64,000 nt of DNA. Origin: Deferrivibrio essentukiensis (GTDB taxonomy: Bacteria; Chrysiogenota; Deferribacteres; Deferribacterales; Deferrivibrionaceae). Positions 19,481 to 28,568 of the stretch are shown here, piece after piece (positions within the stretch are counted from its first letter, which is position 1; every line of letters begins with the position of its first letter). The notes under the pieces are model-generated. The model had not been told where the DNA came from, made no database searches, and saw only the letters and a program-made list of their open reading frames with translations. A program made the position numbers and the translations under genes. The stretch covers positions 124,001 to 188,000 of the forward strand of contig NZ_JAJAFU010000001.1 in NCBI RefSeq assembly GCF_020480685.1. Direction: 5' to 3'.

Positions 19481-19964
19481 TATTTGTCAGTTACAAGAAA
19501 AACGCCTCGTTGATCGTCTGCGTTCTCTGAGGGTCAAAGGAGAAGTGATCGAGAAAAAAAGAATGGAATCATTCAGTGGACGGCCCGAAAGGAAGATTGT
19601 CGTTGTCAAGTTCAAGAACAGGATAATTGAAACAAACCTTGATGACGCAGAATTCGAACGGACTGAGATCGGGGAACGGATTTGGTTCTCTCCTCCGGTC
19701 CCTGATCGTGATCCGTGCACTTGCCATCTATTCGTCTGGCTGATTGTTGGAATCACATCTGGGGCACTGGCAATCTGGGCCATCACAACCCATTTTCCTG
19801 GAAAAACCGCCGCTATCCTTTCTCTTGTCGCAGCAGGTTGGATCAGCGTTATTGCCTGGGCCAGGATATGTTCGCACGAGCAAAGCAAATGCCTTCGGGA
19901 CCTTAAGACGGAAGTCGACTTTTTTGAAGCTGACGGTGACGACAAGCAAGGGGAACAGAAATGA
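19470..19964 (+). CDS. Two-TM protein of unknown function in the efflux operon
   Basis: 164 residues from ATG 19470, with GGGGAGGA just upstream; the frame opens earlier at 19329 but inside the patatin gene. The N-terminal 80 residues are soluble and charged (VKGEVIEKKRMESFSGRPERKIVVVKFKNRIIETNLDD reads as beta strands). Two transmembrane helices follow (about 93-112 and 119-137), then a short acidic tail. I know no family. It overlaps patatin by 11 bases and the RND gene by 4, so it is co-translated with the pump. Confidence 0.75.
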   Translation: MGINICQLQEKRLVDRLRSLRVKGEVIEKKRMESFSGRPERKIVVVKFKNRIIETNLDDAEFERTEIGERIWFSPPVPDRDPCTCHLFVWLIVGITSGALAIWAITTHFPGKTAAILSLVAAGWISVIAWARICSHEQSKCLRDLKTEVDFFEADGDDKQGEQK

Positions 19965-22900
19965 AATTACCGGAGATATCCGTCCGCAGGCCGGTCACGA
20001 CCGTTATGGTTTTCGCTGCCATTACATTGCTGGGTTGCGTGGCTTTTTTCAGGCTCAACCTCGACTTGTTGCCGGATATTGAACCTCCGGCCGTGAGTGT
20101 CATCACACCCTATCCGGGGGCTTCCGCCACGGATGTTGAGTCGGAGGTGACCAAGTACCTGGAAGACCAGCTTTCCACCACACCGAATCTCGACCGGCTG
20201 GAGTCAAAGTCCAAAGACAACATCGCCATCGTCAATTGCATATTCAACTGGGGCACCGACCTGGATGTTGCGGTCAACGATATCCGGGAGAAGATCGATC
20301 TTGCCAAGCCGGACCTTGCCGATGGAGCGGAAGACCCCTTTATCTTCAAGTTCAGCAGTTCCATGGTGCCGGTGCTCATCATGACGGTGACGGCGGAAGA
20401 AAGCAGTCCCGATCTTTACAGAATTGTGGACAAGCAGATCGCCGATCCGTTGAAACGCGTGCCCGGCGTGGGCGCTGTCGTCTATGTCGGTGGTCGGGAA
20501 AGACAGATCAATGTGCATTTCGATCGCGAAGCAATAGAGGCTTATCACCTTTCTGTCCAGCAGATCAGAAATGTTCTTGTTGCCGAAAACCTGAACCTTC
20601 CGGTGGGCACCGCAAAGATCGGGAGGAATGAACTCCAGATCAGGGTGGCGGGGCGCTATCGGGATGCAGCGGAAATCGCCAATACGGTGATAGGCAGCAA
20701 CGGCGACGCGCTTGTGCGGCTCAGAGATGTGGCCACGGTCACCGATGCCTTTGAGGAGCCGCAGGAGTGGGCGCGTTCCGGACGGCTTCCTGCGGTTGCC
20801 TTGATTATTCAGAAGCAGTCCGGAGCCAACACCGTCAACGTGATCGAGGCCATAAAAGAATGCCTCAAGACAATAAAGACCGAAGTGCCGGCGGACATTG
20901 AAATCCATGAGATTCTGGATAACTCCGATCACATTTATGCGATGATTAATAGTTTGACCGAATCCGCCGTCGTGGGAGGTATTTTGGTCATTGTCGTCTG
21001 TTTCCTGTTTCTCCGGCGGTTTCGTACCAGCCTGGTTGTCACATTGGCAATTCCATTCTCTATCATCGTTGCCTTTATCGGCCTCTTTATCATGGGATAC
21101 ACCATCAATGTCATTTCCCTGATGAGTCTTGCCATCGCCGTGGGAATGGTGGTGGACGATGCCATCGTCGTACTTGAAAACATCGTACGGCATGTGGACG
21201 ATGGCATGTCTCCGAGGCTGGCCGCCGTGGAGGGAACATCAGAAGTGGGCATGGCGGTGGCCGCGTCAACGTTGACCATTGTGGCTGTTTTCGCCCCTCT
21301 TCTCTTAGTGAAAGGGATCGCCGGCATCATCTTTGGGCAGTTGGCGTTCATGATCCTGATCACGATTCTGGCCTCGCTCTTCGTTTCATTGACGTTGACC
21401 CCCATGGCTGCTTCCCGTTTGCTCCGTTCACGGGACCAAAGAAAGCTCAATCCGGTATTTGTATGGAGCGAGCGTTTGCTGAATGAAATCGAAGCCGGCT
21501 ATTCCCATGTTCTGGAGTGGGGGCTGAGACACCGCAAGATTGTGCTTTCACTCATAATAATTGTATTCATCGGCAGTCTGGCACTGATTCCATTGGTCGG
21601 TACCGAATTTTTCCCAGAAGTGGATTCGGGGGAAGTGGAAGTTGTCCTGGAGATGGCGCAGGGCACCCGAGTGGAGATCACGGCCGGAACCACGGAAGAA
21701 ATGCTCAAAGCGGTGAATGCCATTCCGGAAATGGAAGCAAGTTATGCCCTGGCAGGTCAGACCAAGAAAGGTTTTTTAACGGCCCTCGGTTTTGAAGAGG
21801 GGACCAACATCGGTCGCATCGGAGGCCGTCTCATTGATAAGAAAGAACGGAGTCGCCATGCCAAGGAGATCGCTTCGGAGCTTCGTGAGCAAGTCACAAA
21901 ACTGCCGGGTGTTGAAAAGTTTTCCGCAAGCGCTGTTAGCGCTATCCAGAAGGCCTTTCTGGGAGGCGGTCGCCCCATCAGCATTGAGATTCTAGGCCAT
22001 GATATCGAGATGACAAACGAAGTTGCTGCGAAAATCCAACGCATCGTGGAATCAACACCCGGAGCGGTGGATGTCGCTGTCAGTAGAAAGAGACCACGGC
22101 CGGAAGTGCGGATTTTTCTTGACCGGGATAAGGCGGCATCTTTGGGGTTGAATGTGGCGCTTGTCGCCGACGCATTGAGAACCAACTACTATGGTTTCGA
22201 TGATACGAAGTTCCGGGAGGCGGGTGACGACTTCGACATCGAGTTGCGACTGAAAAAAGACCAGCGGGAAACGATTCGTGAAATCGGGGAAACCCCCATC
22301 ACCACCCTGACCGGTCAGACCATCAAGCTCCGGAACGTCGCGTCTGTTCGGGAAACCTTTGGGCCTGTGGAGATCGACCGGAAAAACAGGACCCGCGTCA
22401 CAAAGGTTCAGGCGGGCGTCCAGGGCAGGGTTCTGGGTGATGTGGTACGAGATATTCGAGAAAAGATGACCTCGCTTGACCTGCCTCCCGGCGTTTCCAT
22501 CGAATGGGGCGGGGAGGTGGAGGAACAGCGAAAAGCGTTCCGCGACCTGACCCTCCTTTTGATTCTGGGAATAGTCCTTGTCTACATGGTCATGGCAGGG
22601 GAGTTCGAGGATTTCGTTGATCCATTCATCATCATGTTTTCGGTTCCTTTCGCCTTCGCCGGAGTGATATGGGCCTTCGTTGCCACGGCCACTCCGCTCA
22701 ACCTGATGAGCTTCATCGGGGTAATCATGCTCATGGGCATTGTTGTAAAGAACGCCATTGTGCTCGTGGATTATACCAAGCAACTGAGAGCAGGTGGGAT
22801 GACGCTAAACGAAGCGGTGGTCACGGGCGGAAAAACACGCCTGAGGCCGGTGCTCATGACGAGTTTGACCACCATATTCGGCATGGTCCCATTAGCCCTT

Positions 22901-23035
22901 TCCAGAGGGGAAGGCTCTGAAATATGGAATGCACTGGGCATCACGGTCATTGGGGGACTGTCGGTCAGCGGCCTTGTGACATTGATTCTGGTGCCGCTAA
23001 TGTATTCGCTGGTTCACCGGGGTAAAGCAAAATGA
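19961..23035 (+). CDS. RND-family efflux transporter (HAE1/AcrB-like)
   Basis: 1024-residue inner-membrane pump. The N-terminus reads EISVRRPVTTVMVFAAITLLG, two large periplasmic loops alternate with twelve helices, and proton-relay aspartates D399 and D400 are present in GMVVDDAIVVLEN of TM4. The duplicated motif in the second half is GVIMLMGIVVKNAIVLVDY, and the C-terminal GKTRLRPVLMTSLTTIFGMVPLAL is typical. The sequence suits the hydrophobe/amphiphile branch more than heavy-metal pumps (CusA). With the TolC-like and adaptor genes it forms a complete tripartite system; substrate not predictable. Confidence 0.96.
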   Translation: MKLPEISVRRPVTTVMVFAAITLLGCVAFFRLNLDLLPDIEPPAVSVITPYPGASATDVESEVTKYLEDQLSTTPNLDRLESKSKDNIAIVNCIFNWGTDLDVAVNDIREKIDLAKPDLADGAEDPFIFKFSSSMVPVLIMTVTAEESSPDLYRIVDKQIADPLKRVPGVGAVVYVGGRERQINVHFDREAIEAYHLSVQQIRNVLVAENLNLPVGTAKIGRNELQIRVAGRYRDAAEIANTVIGSNGDALVRLRDVATVTDAFEEPQEWARSGRLPAVALIIQKQSGANTVNVIEAIKECLKTIKTEVPADIEIHEILDNSDHIYAMINSLTESAVVGGILVIVVCFLFLRRFRTSLVVTLAIPFSIIVAFIGLFIMGYTINVISLMSLAIAVGMVVDDAIVVLENIVRHVDDGMSPRLAAVEGTSEVGMAVAASTLTIVAVFAPLLLVKGIAGIIFGQLAFMILITILASLFVSLTLTPMAASRLLRSRDQRKLNPVFVWSERLLNEIEAGYSHVLEWGLRHRKIVLSLIIIVFIGSLALIPLVGTEFFPEVDSGEVEVVLEMAQGTRVEITAGTTEEMLKAVNAIPEMEASYALAGQTKKGFLTALGFEEGTNIGRIGGRLIDKKERSRHAKEIASELREQVTKLPGVEKFSASAVSAIQKAFLGGGRPISIEILGHDIEMTNEVAAKIQRIVESTPGAVDVAVSRKRPRPEVRIFLDRDKAASLGLNVALVADALRTNYYGFDDTKFREAGDDFDIELRLKKDQRETIREIGETPITTLTGQTIKLRNVASVRETFGPVEIDRKNRTRVTKVQAGVQGRVLGDVVRDIREKMTSLDLPPGVSIEWGGEVEEQRKAFRDLTLLLILGIVLVYMVMAGEFEDFVDPFIIMFSVPFAFAGVIWAFVATATPLNLMSFIGVIMLMGIVVKNAIVLVDYTKQLRAGGMTLNEAVVTGGKTRLRPVLMTSLTTIFGMVPLALSRGEGSEIWNALGITVIGGLSVSGLVTLILVPLMYSLVHRGKAK

Positions 23036-24060
23036 CGGCCGATGTTGTAAACTTCTTCTTTTCTTTCTCCTTTTTTTCCATTCTTGGATGGATGCTGGAG
23101 GTCTCCTATCGTTCTTTGCGTGACAAACGGTTCGTCAACCCCGGCCTCTTGAAGGGACCGTATCTCATCCTTTACGGTGCCGGCGCAGTGATGCTTATGG
23201 CAGCGGTTTCATTGCTGCAGGAATCCAATTGGGGAACCAAGGCCTTCGCTTATTTCATAATCACAACCGGACTCGAATTCGGCTCCGGATTGGTTGCTCA
23301 ATACTTTTTCCAGATCCGTCTGTGGGACTATTCGGACCAAAGATTTAATTACAGGGGGCACATCTGTCTAAAATTCTCCCTGTACTGGATACTGCTGGCC
23401 TTCGCTTTTGAATATGCCGTTTTGCCCCCCTATCAAAGCATGCTCGTCCTGCTTTCACCGGTCTTCAAGTGGATAGTGGCCGGAGCAACGATCTCAATCA
23501 TGTCGATGGATTTCCTGGCGGTTGCAGCCGGGCGTTTCCTCCGCCTGACGCCGGAAGAGAAAACTCTGATGGAGGCGGAATTCGTCAACACGGCAAGGCC
23601 GCTTCTCGATCTGCCGGAGGTTGCAAAACTGGCGCAGTATAACCATCACAGGGGGAAAACCCGATTGGATCATGTGGAGGAGGTGGCCTGCCTGAGCTTT
23701 CGCTGGGGAAAAAGACTTTCCCTTGACACCCGGGCGATTATCCGGGGGGCGCTGTTGCACGATCTTTTCTATTACGACTGGCTGCATGAAGGACCCAGAT
23801 TGCATGGTTTCCGGCACCATAATATCGCGCTTAAGAATGCGCGCAAAATAACCCTCCTTACTAAAAAAGAAGAAGATATTATCAAAAAACACATGTGGCC
23901 GCTTACCGTTGTACCACCGCGTTATATGGAGTCGCTTGTCGTTTCACTGGTGGATACATTTTGCTCTGCAAGAGATTATTTGAGGGTGAAAAAACAAGAC
24001 AAACACGCAAAGGCAGTCGCCGGTTGCGTTGGTTCGGAATCGGGGGATAAACAAAAATGA
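23032..24060 (+). CDS. CmpB/ABC-type-IV membrane domain fused to an HD domain
   Basis: 342 residues. The first 170 residues contain about five transmembrane helices and resemble the putative ABC-transporter type IV (DUF1113/CmpB) family: FSFFSILGWMLEVSYRSL, NPGLLKGPYLILYG, and the LWDYSDQRFNYRGHICLKFSLYW block. The C-terminal half is an HD-type phosphohydrolase: RLDHVEEVACLSFRWG, then GALLHDLFYYDW with the HD pair, RHHNIALKNA, and HMWPL. The metal-binding His and Asp residues look complete. The fusion of a membrane domain and an HD domain suggests a membrane-bound phosphohydrolase, substrate unknown. Overlap of 4 bases on both sides. Confidence 0.82.
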   Translation: MTADVVNFFFSFSFFSILGWMLEVSYRSLRDKRFVNPGLLKGPYLILYGAGAVMLMAAVSLLQESNWGTKAFAYFIITTGLEFGSGLVAQYFFQIRLWDYSDQRFNYRGHICLKFSLYWILLAFAFEYAVLPPYQSMLVLLSPVFKWIVAGATISIMSMDFLAVAAGRFLRLTPEEKTLMEAEFVNTARPLLDLPEVAKLAQYNHHRGKTRLDHVEEVACLSFRWGKRLSLDTRAIIRGALLHDLFYYDWLHEGPRLHGFRHHNIALKNARKITLLTKKEEDIIKKHMWPLTVVPPRYMESLVVSLVDTFCSARDYLRVKKQDKHAKAVAGCVGSESGDKQK

Positions 24061-27000
24061 CAAAACAGGCGGACAATCTCTATTTTACCGGGATTGACAT
24101 AGGTTCAACAACGGCCAAGGCGGTGGTCCTGGATAAAGAGGGCGGCATGGTGTTTTCCCGCTACTGTCGTCATCAGGGCAAAACCGTGGAAACCACACGG
24201 GGCATTTTCAAGGAGGCACTTGAGGAACTGGGCGACGTGGAACTTGATTTGGCGGTTACCGGATCGGCGGGGATGGGTGCGGCCGAATTCTTCGGCCTGC
24301 CGTTTGTGCAGGAAGTGGTGGCCTCCGCGCACTACATTGAAAAATTTCTTCCGGGAGTCAGAACTTTTATCGAAATCGGCGGCGAAGACTCCAAAATCAT
24401 ATTTTTCGACGACAATGGTCGTCCCGATATCCGGATGAACGGCAGTTGCGCCGGCGGGACCGGTGCTTTTATCGATCAAATGGCGGTTCTCCTGGGTGTT
24501 GATGTAGCGGAACTGAACGTTCTGGCCGGAAAAGCCACGAATATTTATCCGATTGCGTCGCGGTGCGGCGTTTTTGCCAAAACCGATATTCAGGCTCTGC
24601 TAAGCCGTCATGTATCCAAAGAAGATGTTGCGGCTTCCATATTTCATTCGGTCGCCCTTCAGGTGATAACCGCCTTGTCCCGTGGACGGGAGATGGAAAG
24701 AAAAATACTGATCGGGGGCGGCCCGCTGACGTTTTATCCGAACCTGCGGAAAGCCTTTGCAAATCTGCTCGGCATTGAGCATCCGGATGACCTGGTACTT
24801 CCGGATCATCCGGAACTGCTTCCCGCCATGGGAGCGGCCATGGTGCGCAATGGCAAACCATGTCGGGGCCGGATCAGCAATTTTTTATCCATGTCCGAGA
24901 GAGGTGTCAGCCGTGCAACCAACAGCGGCACCAAAAGGCTGCCCCCCCTGTTTGCAAGCAATTACGAATTTGAAATATGGCAAAAAAGGCATGAGCGAAA
25001 TTTGGTTCCCAGGATTGACCTGCCTGAGGCAAAAGGAAAAGATCTTTTTTTAGGTGTGGATTCGGGGTCAACCACCACCAAGATCGTCCTTGTCGATGAG
25101 AAAGGCAAACTGGTTCTGAGCTATTACGGCCCCAACAACGGCGATCCCATCCAGGCGGTAAAAAAGGGACTGGCTGAATTCAGAAAAAAGTTTGTTTCTG
25201 CCGGCTTTGCCCCGCGGATCACCAGAACGGCGGCCACCGGCTATGGTGAAAGTCTCATAAGAACCGCCTTCGGGTTGGACGACGGCCTGGTTGAGACCAT
25301 GGCGCATTACCGGGCGGCGCGGCGCTTTGAGCCGGATGTATCCTTTATTCTGGATATCGGCGGGCAGGACATGAAGGCGATCTATATTCATGACAACGCC
25401 GTGGCTGAAATTCAGATCAATGAGGCCTGCTCATCGGGATGTGGTTCCTTTATTGAGACGTTTGCCCGTTCGCTAGGGTATAGTGTCCAGGAATTCGCAG
25501 AGATTGCATGCGATAGCAAATCACCTTTTGATCTGGGAACCCGCTGCACCGTCTTCATGAACTCCAAAGTGAAGCAGGCGCTCCGGGAAGGGGCGACGGT
25601 CGGCGACATTTCGGCAGGTTTGGCGTATTCGGTTATCAAAAATGCTCTGTACAAAGTGCTGAAGCTGAAGGACGTCGATGTCCTGGGGGACAAAATCGTA
25701 GTTCAGGGCGGAACATTTCGAAATCCAGCCGTATTACGCGCCTTGGAGGTGCTTCTGAACAAGGAGGTTATGAGACCGGATATTTCCGAGCTGATGGGAG
25801 CCTACGGTGCGGCCCTGACAGCCCTTGCCAATCATCGTGCGCATGTTGTGGCGGCCGTTGCTCCGCAGCAAGAAGCGCTGAAAGGTCCGGATCGGCCGGG
25901 ACGGGAGACCGACGACCTGGTTTTTGAGAAATTGGTGATGGGAAGTGGTTTTTCAAAAAAGGAAATCCGCTGCCGGGGATGTGAAAACCAGTGCAGGGTT
26001 TTGAAGCTGACTTTCAGCAACGGAAACCATTTTTATACAGGGAACCGATGCGAGCGGCGCTTCAGCAACAATCCGGATGCTCAACGCAAAGGAAGGAACC
26101 TGATTGATGATCAGATAAGGCTCCTGTTTGAGCGAAACACGGAACCCGAAGGCGAACCGATTTTCACCTACGGTATCCCCCGCTGCCTGAACATGTATGA
26201 AAACTTTCCATTCTGGTGTGCCTTTTTGACCACGTGCGGGTTCAGGGTGGTTCTCTCTTCCGAATCCGGTTTCAAACTTTACGAAAAGGGTTCCGCCACG
26301 GTCATGTCGGAAAACATCTGCTTTCCCGCCAAGCTTGCCCATGGTCACATTTTCGACCTTATCGGAAAAAAAGTCGACCGGATATTCTACCCTACCGTGG
26401 TCTATGAGCAGGAAGAATACGAAAATGCTTTAAATACTTATAATTGCCCGGTGGTTACCGGATATCCCGACCTTTTGAAAAGTGCGGTTAACCCTGAGCG
26501 GAAATTCGGGATTCCCCTGGATAACCCGGTGATCAGCTTTAAGGATTTCAATCGGCTGAAGGATCAGCTTTATCTATTCTTCAAGCAGTCCGGAATCAAT
26601 TACCGGACGGTGTCGGAAGGCGTCGAAAAGGGGATGGCGGCACAATCGGATTACAGGAAACAACTCAGGTCCATGGCGAAAACCCTGCTGAGCAAGGCGG
26701 ATGCCGGGGGGCGGACAACAGTTGTTCTTGCCGGCCGACCCTACCATGCAGACCCGCTTGTCAACCACGGTATTCCGAATCTGTTGACGGAACTGGGCGT
26801 GGATGTCATCAGTGAAACGGCTGTCCCCTTGAATGCAGATGCCGTTTCACTGGAAGATGTCAATGTCCTGACCCAGTGGAGCTATGCAAACAGACTGTAC
26901 GCGGCGGCCGGGTGGGTAACGGACACGGCCAATGCCCAAATGGTTCAGTTGTCCTCTTTTGGCTGCGGGCCGGATGCGGTTTCAACCGACGAGGTCAAAG

Positions 27001-28388
27001 AAATTTTGCGCCATGGCGGGAAGATTCATACCTTGATCAAAATGGATGAAATCGTCAACGTGGGCGCCGTCAGGATCAGACTGCGCTCCATGCTGGATGC
27101 GGTAAAAGAAAAAAACGGTAAAACGAATGCCACAGGGACCGGCACAATGAAAAAAAACCGGGCGGTTGTGGAAGAAGACAGAAAGAGAATCCTGATCGCC
27201 CCCTATTTTTCACCCTTTTATTCACCACTGATCCCGTCTGCTTTCAGGCCCCTGGGTTACCGGGTGGAAGTCCTTCCGCCCCAGGACAGGGTATCGGTTG
27301 AATGGGGCCTTAAAACCATCAATAACGACATGTGCTACCCCGCTATCCTGGTCGCCGGCGATATTATCAAGGCCTTTCAGTCAGGCCGCTACGATCCTGA
27401 AAATACCGCTGTTATTCTGACCCAGACCGGTGGTCAATGCCGGGCATCCTCATACGTGTCGCTTATCAGAAAAGGATTGGCCGCCGCCGACCTGGATGAG
27501 GTTCCGGTAATTGCCATATCCAATGAGGAAATTGATCCTCAACCGGGATTTAAAATAGATAAAAAGGGGCTGATAAAACGGCTGGGCCTGGGAATTATTT
27601 TTGCGGATCCCCTGGCCAGGATGTATCTAGCCACAATGGTCAGGGAAAAGGTGCCAGGGACATCCAAAAACCTGCATGAAAAATACCTCTTTGAAATGGA
27701 GACGGGCATCGAGAATGCAGATTATTATTATCTTCTCAATCTTCTGAAAAGGGCCGTGGCGGACTTCAACCGGGTTGAGATCAACGACAAGACGGTCCCA
27801 AGAGTCGGGATCGTTGGAGAGATCTTTGTTAAATACAACTTCTTCTCCAACGGAAATATCATCGACTGGCTGTCCGGCCAGGGGGTGGAAGTGGTTCTTC
27901 CTCCGATACAGAGTTTTTTCGCCCAGCGCTTTATCAATGAAACCTACAATCAAAAGGCCTTTTTTAAACGTTCTTTGGCAGATCGCATCAAGTACAGGCT
28001 GCTGGAGATATACTCAAGATACCACATCGGTCAAATCGAGCGGGTTATGCAGGGATTTCGCTTTTACAAAAAGGCGCATGACTTGAGAGAACTGGCTGAA
28101 ATAACCGACGAGGTTGTCAGCCTGGCTAACCAGTTTGGCGAGGGGTGGCTTCTTACCGCCGAAATGATCGCCATGCTCAATGAAGGGATCGGTAACATCG
28201 TCTGTCTCCAGCCCTTCGGCTGCATTGCCAATCACATCACCGGAAAGGGGATGGAGAATAAACTCAAGGAGATGTTTCCTTCTTTGAATCTGCTTTCACT
28301 CGACATGGATGCGGGGGCAAGCGAGGTCAATTTACTGAACCGGCTACACTTCATGGTAACAGCGGCACGGGAAGAGGTGGACCGCTAG
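24057..28388 (+). CDS. Large double acyl-CoA dehydratase activase (BadF/BadG/HgdC type) with DUF2229
   Basis: 1443 residues. Two ASKHA ATPase modules are present: GIDIGSTTAK at 12-21 with Cys131 and Cys170, and GVDSGSTTTK near 333 with Cys458 and Cys497. In each module the two Cys are 39 residues apart, the spacing of the [4Fe-4S] ligands in HgdC-type activators. A Cys cluster CRGCENQC (639-646) is followed by the DUF2229 region and an HgdB-like C-terminal part (MCYPAILVAGDII, TGGQCRASSY, CLQPFGCIANHI). Known relatives use ATP hydrolysis to send single electrons to low-potential clusters in dehydratases or double-cubane reductases. Oxygen-sensitive chemistry is expected. No separate dehydratase is encoded nearby. 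Confidence 0.92.
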   Translation: MTKQADNLYFTGIDIGSTTAKAVVLDKEGGMVFSRYCRHQGKTVETTRGIFKEALEELGDVELDLAVTGSAGMGAAEFFGLPFVQEVVASAHYIEKFLPGVRTFIEIGGEDSKIIFFDDNGRPDIRMNGSCAGGTGAFIDQMAVLLGVDVAELNVLAGKATNIYPIASRCGVFAKTDIQALLSRHVSKEDVAASIFHSVALQVITALSRGREMERKILIGGGPLTFYPNLRKAFANLLGIEHPDDLVLPDHPELLPAMGAAMVRNGKPCRGRISNFLSMSERGVSRATNSGTKRLPPLFASNYEFEIWQKRHERNLVPRIDLPEAKGKDLFLGVDSGSTTTKIVLVDEKGKLVLSYYGPNNGDPIQAVKKGLAEFRKKFVSAGFAPRITRTAATGYGESLIRTAFGLDDGLVETMAHYRAARRFEPDVSFILDIGGQDMKAIYIHDNAVAEIQINEACSSGCGSFIETFARSLGYSVQEFAEIACDSKSPFDLGTRCTVFMNSKVKQALREGATVGDISAGLAYSVIKNALYKVLKLKDVDVLGDKIVVQGGTFRNPAVLRALEVLLNKEVMRPDISELMGAYGAALTALANHRAHVVAAVAPQQEALKGPDRPGRETDDLVFEKLVMGSGFSKKEIRCRGCENQCRVLKLTFSNGNHFYTGNRCERRFSNNPDAQRKGRNLIDDQIRLLFERNTEPEGEPIFTYGIPRCLNMYENFPFWCAFLTTCGFRVVLSSESGFKLYEKGSATVMSENICFPAKLAHGHIFDLIGKKVDRIFYPTVVYEQEEYENALNTYNCPVVTGYPDLLKSAVNPERKFGIPLDNPVISFKDFNRLKDQLYLFFKQSGINYRTVSEGVEKGMAAQSDYRKQLRSMAKTLLSKADAGGRTTVVLAGRPYHADPLVNHGIPNLLTELGVDVISETAVPLNADAVSLEDVNVLTQWSYANRLYAAAGWVTDTANAQMVQLSSFGCGPDAVSTDEVKEILRHGGKIHTLIKMDEIVNVGAVRIRLRSMLDAVKEKNGKTNATGTGTMKKNRAVVEEDRKRILIAPYFSPFYSPLIPSAFRPLGYRVEVLPPQDRVSVEWGLKTINNDMCYPAILVAGDIIKAFQSGRYDPENTAVILTQTGGQCRASSYVSLIRKGLAAADLDEVPVIAISNEEIDPQPGFKIDKKGLIKRLGLGIIFADPLARMYLATMVREKVPGTSKNLHEKYLFEMETGIENADYYYLLNLLKRAVADFNRVEINDKTVPRVGIVGEIFVKYNFFSNGNIIDWLSGQGVEVVLPPIQSFFAQRFINETYNQKAFFKRSLADRIKYRLLEIYSRYHIGQIERVMQGFRFYKKAHDLRELAEITDEVVSLANQFGEGWLLTAEMIAMLNEGIGNIVCLQPFGCIANHITGKGMENKLKEMFPSLNLLSLDMDAGASEVNLLNRLHFMVTAAREEVDR

Positions 28389-28568
28389 GTGGGAACACAG
28401 CCGGCGCAGAAGACCGCTCGAAGATTTGCCATTCCCGATGCATGGCCGCGCGAACTGGATTCCTTCAACGCTTACACGTCTTTGGAGGTCGAAAAATGGA
28501 GGGCCTGGGCGTCCAACCTGGGACTGTGGGATAAGGCGCGGCAGATGAAGCGCTGGATCGGTATGTAA
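28389..28568 (+). CDS. Possible small gene or gene remnant after the activase
   Basis: 59 codons from GTG 28389, which directly follows the TAG stop of the activase. The product contains FAIPDAWPRELDSFNAYTSLEV and ends KARQMKRWIGM, with GC-rich codon use like its neighbours, so coding is plausible. I recognise no family. It may be the tail of a larger lost gene fused here, or a real small protein co-translated with the activase. Confidence 0.4.
   Translation: MGTQPAQKTARRFAIPDAWPRELDSFNAYTSLEVEKWRAWASNLGLWDKARQMKRWIGM

Noticed and set aside
20204-21193. 329-codon minus-strand frame
   Set aside because: Antisense to the RND pump gene; His-rich composition with no domain, a GC-rich shadow frame.
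22052-22783. 243-codon minus-strand frame
   Set aside because: Antisense to the RND gene; no recognisable domain or start site.
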